This document shows positions 14,601 through 23,600 of a DNA stretch of 64,000 bases, piece by piece. Under the pieces are notes generated by a model that was given only the letters and a program-made list of their open reading frames with translations, searched no databases and had not been told where the DNA came from. A program made the position numbers and the translations under genes. Where the stretch lies: contig OX243817.1 in NCBI GenBank assembly GCA_945859605.1, positions 26,778,843 to 26,842,842 on the forward strand, written 5' to 3'. Source of the stretch: Lumbricus rubellus (lineage: Eukaryota; Annelida; Clitellata; Crassiclitellata; Lumbricidae). Each line of letters opens with the position of its first letter. Within the stretch, counting starts at the first letter, position 1.

Positions 14601-17600
14601 ACCGTTTGGCATCTCGCTTGACGAGTCGTCTTCATGGTCTGACTTTGTGCTGCGTCGCCATGCTGATGGAAATCGAAAGAAACAGAGACGTTTAATTCAT
14701 TTATTCATTCATTCATTCATTCAAGTATTTATGTAGCACATCTTCAAGGAAGCTACTCAGAGGTGCTCCTGACTCCAGTACGGTCAAAAAGAATAGTTTT
14801 CATTGCTTATGGAATATGTCAGAGAGTGATCTAGGGAACAGCTGCACCTCAAAAGGTAGGCCATTCCATACTGCCAGGGTCAACTACAGAAAATGCACGG
14901 CTTTGCAAGATGGAAGTACAAGCAAACGAGGCTGAGAGCACTCCCCTTCCCACTGAGCGTAGGAATCAACTAATGAACACTTCTTCTAGAATGGTTGTTG
15001 AAGAATGGAACTAATGGTCATAAGACAACAACAAAATTTATTTTAAAACTTTTGCTGTAGTTTATATCTCTCGATTAAGCCAAATACAAAATGCTTCAGC
15101 AACACTTCAAACAATTCGAATTCAAAATCTTCCCCAAAATAAACCCTTACATCTTTGAGAAGTAAATTGGCATCACTGAAGAAATTTGCTCAAAGATATT
15201 GTAGAAGAATTGACAAGAAATCAAGCCAACTACTACGAACCAATGTTGAATTTGCTGGATTTCCGCTTGGATAATATCGGGAGATCCTCATCATTTGCCA
15301 TGGCAATGCTAACTCGTGGACTCAGTCGACCGTGAAATGAAGACGTGTCATCCAGTCCTTCAGGATCGCTTATTGCTCCAGGATGGATGTGCTACAGACA
15401 TGAAAAGAAAATGTGTTTTATATACACAAAACATTATCAACATCAGCCTACAGTTGACTGTCATCTTACAGAAACACATTCAATCAATCAATCAATCACA
15501 TAAATTTATATAGCGCCCCTTCAAGATCTCTACTCAGAGGTGCTCATATCAGACGCATAGCAATGTAAACTGAATTTAAATACAATGCTAGTCTGATGCA
15601 AGAGCAAGAAACAATAAAAAGCTTACATCAGAGGTTTACAGGTACATTCGTTTCAAAGATATAACATGTAAAATTATTAAATACACCAATAGAAGAAATT
15701 TCAAATTTGAATTCCTATGCCAAAGTTCTGCTAGCATGAATTACACACTCAAAGTATTGATTCACATTGAAGCTAAAACTCATACATGAATAAGACTTGA
15801 ATTTTAAAGCAAAATGAATTGATCATGATTTCTTTACCAAAATAAGACTTAAATTTTAAAGCAAAATGAATTGATCATGATTTCTTTACCTTCTTTACTT
15901 TCTTCCGGAAAAGATTCTGTCGAGTTTTCAATCCCGAACCTTCGCTGGAACTCGCGCGACCTTCTCTCTCGTCCCCGCTCTCCGAGGTCACAGAGTGCGT
16001 GCGTCTGCGTCATCAAAATATGACATCCAAACTCTATTTAAAGTTGATCGGCAAAGTAATACAGTTTTGCTCATTTAAGTCACAAATTTATGTGAGGGTA
16101 TAGATGTAAAATATCTGTGAGGTTACGGGTCACTGAAATAGTTCTGACCATCATTAAAGTTCTGAATACTTCATGTACATTCAGTGTAAGAATTGTGGAA
16201 AAATAACTGGGGGGATTGGACAATGATACGCTTGGAATTTGGGTGTGAAAAACATACTTTAACAAGGGGCTCAAAGAAAGACTGGGGGTTGAAACCCCCA
16301 ACCCCCTAGCAATTCTCTCCCTGTGTAAGTCTACAATCCAAATTACATCATTGTAACATTATATGACATGTAATCCCAGTAGTGTCAGCAGCAAAAATAA
16401 AGATTTATGGATAATTATGGTCACCATTGATGTATAATTGATTGAAAAGGAATATAATAAAATCTTTGGATAAACTAAATATTTCAACAATTTAATGAAA
16501 AAATTAATTAACATTCCAAAACAATTAAAATAATTAACTCACAATCAAAAACAATACAATTTCACTAACTATACTCATATTGTTTGATATTGTTTTACAT
16601 GTTGGCAAAATCGATTTTTCAATATAAGAGACAGGTCAGGTCGCAGGTCTAAAGCATTCATACATGCCTGATGACTTTCTTTAATGACTCTTGTTCTCTG
16701 GATTCAGTGGGTTTCAGAGCGTCCATCAGACCACTCAGAGCAATGCGTCGGAATGTGCCACCGTGCGCGTCCTTTACGTAGTTCAGCAGTTGACGGATGT
16801 CACAGAAAAGACCCTAGCAAAAAAGAAATACAACATTAAAAATCAGAATTTTACATTAAGTACTCCAAACAAAATTGGAAAGAAAATATAGTCAGCATAA
16901 AATAACATGAATGACTAAATCTTTGGTTGACTCGTGCTTTATTGTATCTAAACTCATAATCACATAAACAGTTTACATATAAGACTTTATTCATTCATTA
17001 TTTTATTCATTCATTCAGATTAAAAATAATATTAAAACCACCTTAAATAACTGAATCATAGCATAACAAAAGAAATATTAGAGCAATCAATATAATCAAA
17101 CTGATTATATTTACTTTTTTTTAAACTGTTAAGCATAATATGTAATTTGCATCTGAGCAAACAAACTTCACTGAAATTTCTTACAATGTTTTCGTGAGCC
17201 AGGATTTCCTTTCGACTCTCAACGAATTTCGTTAGAAGTGGCTTGAGGAGATGGACGATGAGTTGACCATGGACTGTTCCACCACCGGCTGGTTGCTCAC
17301 CAAAGTTATTTCCATATCCGGTTCGGTGGCCTGGTTCTGCAACCGATTTTCTTGGACCTTCAGAAACAAATTTACTAAATTTTACTCCTTCTTACCATCA
17401 TTGTTTCTACCGCCTTCATCATAAAATCTTTCGCATTGTTAAACAGTTTGTCACCATGTTAGTCACAATTTAGATCCTTTATTGTCATTTTTTTCTTCCT
17501 GAACCAAAACAACAAACAAACATGATACAATTATGGCATGATACATTATATTATCATCTTCAACAATTTGATAAAATCCACAGATTCCTTTTAGTTACAG

Positions 17601-20600
17601 ATATGAAAATCACATCCCATCAAATTCCTAATTTCAGTGCTACATGGCACAAACAACTGATAAACACTGTGTGTATCTACATGCAGCATGTGTGGCATGC
17701 CATAATCTACCTGATCTTCTAATTCCTCATACTAGAACAGCTATGGTTCAGTCATGGTCATTTACCTCAATCGGTCCATCTCTGTAGAATATGCTGTCCC
17801 CATCTACTTGAACTCAAATTCTAGCTCGCAATCCCCCCTCCTCATTTTCTTTTCACAAAACCTGTCTTGTATCATGGCCTTGCACACTGGAAGCGCCTCT
17901 GAACTATTCACCCAAAATGTTTATGCTTTATAAATGTTTTACTACAATACAATACAATACCATACAAAACAATACAATACAGTTTACAATACAATACATT
18001 ACAATACAATAAATACAATACAATAAATACAATACAATTTACAATACAACACAATACATTACAATACAATACAATACAGCACAACACAATACAACACAAT
18101 ACAACACAATACAAAACAACACAATACAATACAGCACAACACAATACAACACAATACAACACAACAATACAATACAATACAATACCTGGTCCCTGTGGAG
18201 ACGTGGCGAGCTCAGCACAGAACCCAAGCAGAGCGTGTAGGTTGTCGAGCAGCGGTTGGAGAGGTTGCTCCAGGAACTTGGATTGGAGAAACTTGCGGAA
18301 CTGAGGAGGGTTTGCTCTCATCAGTCGTGTCAGGCAGTTGATTCCCTGCGTGCGAAGATGGTCGCCCTCCAGGCCTCTCACCCCTTCGCCACAACCGTGT
18401 GGACAGCCAAGCGTCTTGTAGACTCTAAACCATATAGCATCAGATCAAGATAATTTAGCATATATAGCAAAAAGAAACACAGGCGTGACCAGGTAACATT
18501 CCGCCACTGCGAGCAGCTAACTCAGTTGACTCCTTCAACTCAGGACGCATGATTTATACAAATTTATTTTTTAAGGTCTATCCAGCTCTTAGTTGTATGT
18601 GAGGCACACATGTAATGGCATGTTACAAGTACCGGTAATGGCATGTTACCCTAACCCTAACGGTTAGAGCCCCACAGAAATTGCCATTGTTATTAGTATT
18701 ATTATAATCGTTAATCGTAATTGCAATAGTAATTGCGCATTTATATGTAGCAGCGATTCATGAAATCTCACTACAAAATAAGATTTATTGTAAACAAGAA
18801 AGAATTATTAAACATAAATTTAGACTATTTTTGCATAATTAAAAAAAACACATTTGAACCCAGCCGACCTGAGGACTGTTTTTAAAAATCACTAAACATA
18901 AATTCAGACAATTTTTGCATACTAATTCTAAAAAATGACAAATCCAGCTGACCTGAGGACCGTTTCCATGGCCATTGAAAATGTCGAGTTCTCTTTGACC
19001 TTTCCAATTGACTCCAGATCCTTCTCAGACTTCTTCCGACTCTTCGTCTGCTTCTCCGACTTCCCATTCCGACCTTTTCCACCATGGCCACTTGACGCTT
19101 CAACGCGCTCGATGATGTTCAAATCAAGGAAACAGTTGACAACATTGAAAATGACGGCACACACCCTGGAGCTCGGGTGGCGGCTCGAGATGTTGTGCAC
19201 GCCCTGAAGGATGACGTGGTAGTTCAACTGTCCGTTGTTCTGAATGTAAAACGTCGACCCCGGCACCTCTTCCACCTCATCGCCATTGTAGTAGTTAATC
19301 GTCGAGTCGGTGAGACTTCGTTGGAAGGTGGAGACCTCCTCTGCAACGCAAGGCTTCAACTTAACAGACGTGAAGCTTTCGCGGTGTTTAGTCGGCCAAC
19401 GCGGACTATTGGGACTGTTTGACGGCTCCGGACTATCGCTGGTGATCGTGATGATCGGCTTCTGGCACGGCTCCGGCCTTGGCGTGTTCGACGAACGAAG
19501 GACACGGGGGACAGCGGGGCCGCCGCCACGCACCTGCTTGCTGCCTCCGGACCCGGAACTGTCGTCGTCCTCCTCGGTGATGACGAGACTCTGATGTCGG
19601 TGCGAGTCCGAGACGGCCATGCGGCGACGATTGTTGTCCGAAGACGAGTCGCAGCTCTCTTTGTCCTCGTCCTCCTGGCTGTCCTCGTCGTTCTCCGTCA
19701 GCCGACTCAGCGCCGAGTCCGGCCGAGTCCCGCCACCGACTCCAGCGTCCGCCGACAGGTTGTCGAGCGAGGACGAAGACTCGGACGCAAAGTCGCGCAT
19801 CAGACCTCGCGACTCAAGGTCGAATTGGTCGACGCTGTCGCGATGTCGCAGCTGCTTCATCTTGTCCCCGATGAAGACTCTCATGCGCTTGAAAGACGGC
19901 TCTCGTCTTCCTTCCGCGGTGGCCGCGTCTTTCCGCATCGGGAGTGTGACGTTCGCGAGCACGTTGGCCTCCACGGACACGGAGTCCTTGCGCGTCGGAG
20001 TGGACGGAGTGGGAAACGCGAAATCCATCGGAAAAACCCGCACCTCCGGAGTCGGAAGAGACCGACTGCGCTCGCGCTGGAACTCCACGTTCTGGACCTC
20101 GGACGAGATCTCGAGGAGGCGCTGGTGGATGTAGCGCAGGCCCCAGTAGACGCCCTCCTCGTTCCACTGCGGACAGAAGAAGCACTGGAGCACTGCGACG
20201 TCAAAGTAGCTCGCGCTCAGTATGTCCGGATTTGCATAGCTCCTCGCGAACGTTGAGATCGCACTCTCCAGTCGCTGCGCCGCAAAGTTCTTATCGACCC
20301 CTGACCCCAGCATCGACATCTCGGAGGTCGCCGAAACCGTGCTCACCCTGCGCTGCTGGGCGCAGTTGCAGACGCGAGCGTCGTTTCTGCCCGTCGTCGA
20401 AGTCGTCCCGTGACACACGTCGCAAGTCGTGTCGACGGACGTGTTCGTGTCGGTCGTCGACAACGCACAGATGTCGCTCATATGCGCGATCGGGGCGACC
20501 GGGGAGCCGGTGCTGCTCGGGGAGCTTCCCCCAGCCTCCTTCTCCGGCGGTTTCTCCGAGGCCGGCGGTTCGGGGCAGTCGAAGCCGAGGTAGATGTCGT

Positions 20601-23600
20601 TCGTGGACGACCCCTTCCCGATGTAGATGTTCGCCATGTTGAAGTTGACCTTGAGTAGATGGCGCTGCGCCTTCAACAACACCCGCTTCGCTTTGACCGG
20701 CGTCGAAAAGCACGGAATGTCCGGCTGACGATAGTGGAGGAGCGGCTCCCACAGCCGCAGTCCGTTCTCCAGCTTCAGACTCTGGAAGTCCGACTCCTTC
20801 AGCGTGCAAACGAGCGGAACAAGAAGGAAGACAAAGAGTTGGATTGCATCGAGCGCGTGAAGGTAGGACAGCGCCGTCCGGCCGACCGCTTGATCCGCTT
20901 CCGCATCCTCGCACTCGGACGCAGCGTCGAGGAGGATCCAGTGGAGCGTGTAGAGGAGCTTGATCTCGTTGGACGTGAACTTCGCGCCGGGATTCGTCTG
21001 GTGGCGACTCGCGAGCATGGAAGCGCAGCAGTGGATGACGTGTGGAAGAGACGCCTGGACGACTCGCCAGCGACTCACGCTCTGGATCGCCTCGCAGAGA
21101 CTCGGCGAAAGTCCGTGGAGGATGTTCTGGACTATCACCCGTTCGAACGACTGTGAAAAAATAAAGTCGTGGTCAACGTTGTTAATGTTCCTTCATATCG
21201 ACTTATATTAATTTATTTTATTATTTATTTATTTACTGCGAATTTTATATCGCGTTCCTTCAAGGTTACTACTCAGGAGCGCTCCCAGTCCAACCCCGGT
21301 CGAAAAAGACTACTCAGGAGCGCTCCCAGTCCAACCCCAATCGAAAAAGACAGTCTTGAGAAGAGAAAGAAATGAAGTAGAAAGGCCATTAATGTTTTAC
21401 TGTGCTGACTCATACGATTAATGTTATTAATGTTCCTTCGTATTGACTTATAGGAATAATATCGTTAATGTTTTCCTGTACTAACTCATATGATTAATGT
21501 TATTAATTTCCCTTGCACTGACTTAAAAGACTTAATGTTATTAATGTTCTCTTGTAGTGACTCCTGCACTGTGCACATTTCATGCTAAAGTTATCCACGT
21601 CTATACAACGCTGCAACAGCAACAACTCAAGACAACAATCAGTGACTGCAACGAAATTAAGATGCAACAAAAATTCATTTAAACCATTGGCATAAAAATA
21701 TGCAAAATGAAAAGTGTAGAACTTTGTCAGTTAGATATGTTTGACAGCTCAGGAGACTCTACAGAAAAGTCAGATGAAGGCTGGATTTAGTGCATCTGCA
21801 GCTAAGGCATGTATGTTTTAAATGTTTTGGTTCAGAAGAAAAAAATAAATAAAATAAATAAATAAATAAATGAATTGCAGATCACATATCAAATAAGTGA
21901 GAGTCAGAGTTCATAGAGTTCACAGATTTTGTTACTATTCACAAACGAGCAGAGAAACCTTTGAATGCAAAAATATGCACGATCAATTTTATGACAATAT
22001 AAAATTGGATCAATAACTATATATGATCTATCAGTGGACTCAAGGGCGCTCTGATAATTATTATACTCATAGTTTACGGTACACAGATTCCGATTACCGT
22101 AGTTATGAATTGTCATATCATCACCATATATTCTTTAATTGTGAGACATTAGGAAGAAATTCTAAAAACTTTGTACAGGTAACTTACCATAAATGATAGA
22201 GATTACGAGATACAGATACCATACATAATACAGGTAACTTACCATACATAATACAGGTAACTTACCCAGGGCTGAAAGTGGTTTGGAAAAGTTGCCGGGT
22301 CTCACTTTGGCGGACGAGCACGCCTTTGGCCATAAGTATTTCTGACGACGTTTTTCCTATAGTTATTTGCCCAAAATTACCGAAAATCCTACCATTTGAA
22401 CCTACTTTTGGCACCTGACGGCCTGTTTTGCGACCCGGCTGAGACCCGGCAACAGCAGGTCTCGAAAATCGATGCCGGGTCTCAGACCCGGACCGACCCG
22501 GCTCACTTTCAGCCCTGAACTTACCATACATAATACAGATAACTTACCATACATGATACAGGTAACTTACCATACATAATACAGGTAACTTAACAAACAT
22601 AATACAGGTAACTTACCATACATAATACAGGTAACTTACTATACATAATACAGGTAACTTACCAAAGATAATACAGGTAACTTACCATACATAATACAGG
22701 TAACTTACGATACATGATACAGGTAACTTACCATACATAACACAGGTAACTTACGATACATACAAATACAGGTAACTTACGATACATAACACAGGTAACT
22801 TACGATACATAACACAGGTAACTTACGATACATAATACAGGTAACTTACCATGCATAATACAGGTAACTTACCATACATGATACAAGTAACTTACCATAC
22901 ATGATACAGGTAACTTACCATACATAATACAGGTAACTTAGGCCTAAAAAAATCTTGTGTTTCCGGTAACAGAGCTAAAAAAAATTGGGTAGGTAGGTCA
23001 GAAAATATTTTTATTTTGGTAAAATATTTTTATGCAGTGATTATCCAAAAAAGTATATCCCACTAGTCTTTTTTGCACAAAGGTACACACTGCAACAAAG
23101 TACGTGTTCTAAGCAAGTATAAACTGCCTATTTCCCAACTGTCTGCACCTAAAACTGCTCTAGAAAGCAGTAATATTAATTTCATTGCGTTGACGTCTGT
23201 TCTGTTATGTCAATACAAATGTTTAAAAAAATATTTTATAAAAAATTTTTTAATCTGGTTAAAAACAAAAAAATGTTAATAAATTTTTTTACAAAATTAT
23301 TTGAGTCGCGGCAATAAAAGAGGGTCGGTCGGGTTACCGGAAACACAACAATTTTTTTTGGGCCTTACCATACATGATACAGGTAACTTACGGTACATGA
23401 TACAGGTAACTTACATACATGATAGAGGTTACGAGATACAGGTAACTTACGATACATGATACAGGTAACTTACCATACATGATAGAGGTTACGAGATACA
23501 GGTAACTTACGATACATGATACAGGTAACTTACCATACATGATAGAGGTTACGAGATACATGTAACTTACGATGCATTATACAGGTAACTTACCATACAT

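Noticed and set aside
16080..16325. Possible further hAT element with G and C runs
   Set aside because: No matching inverted ends or convincing 8-bp duplication could be found.
18640..18665. TACCCTAACCCTAACGGTTAG, telomere-like
   Set aside because: Only two units, within a UNC80 intron; no evidence of an interstitial telomere.
19594..20256. 220-codon plus-strand open frame
   Set aside because: It lies opposite the UNC80 2.2-kb exon; GC-rich antisense shadow.
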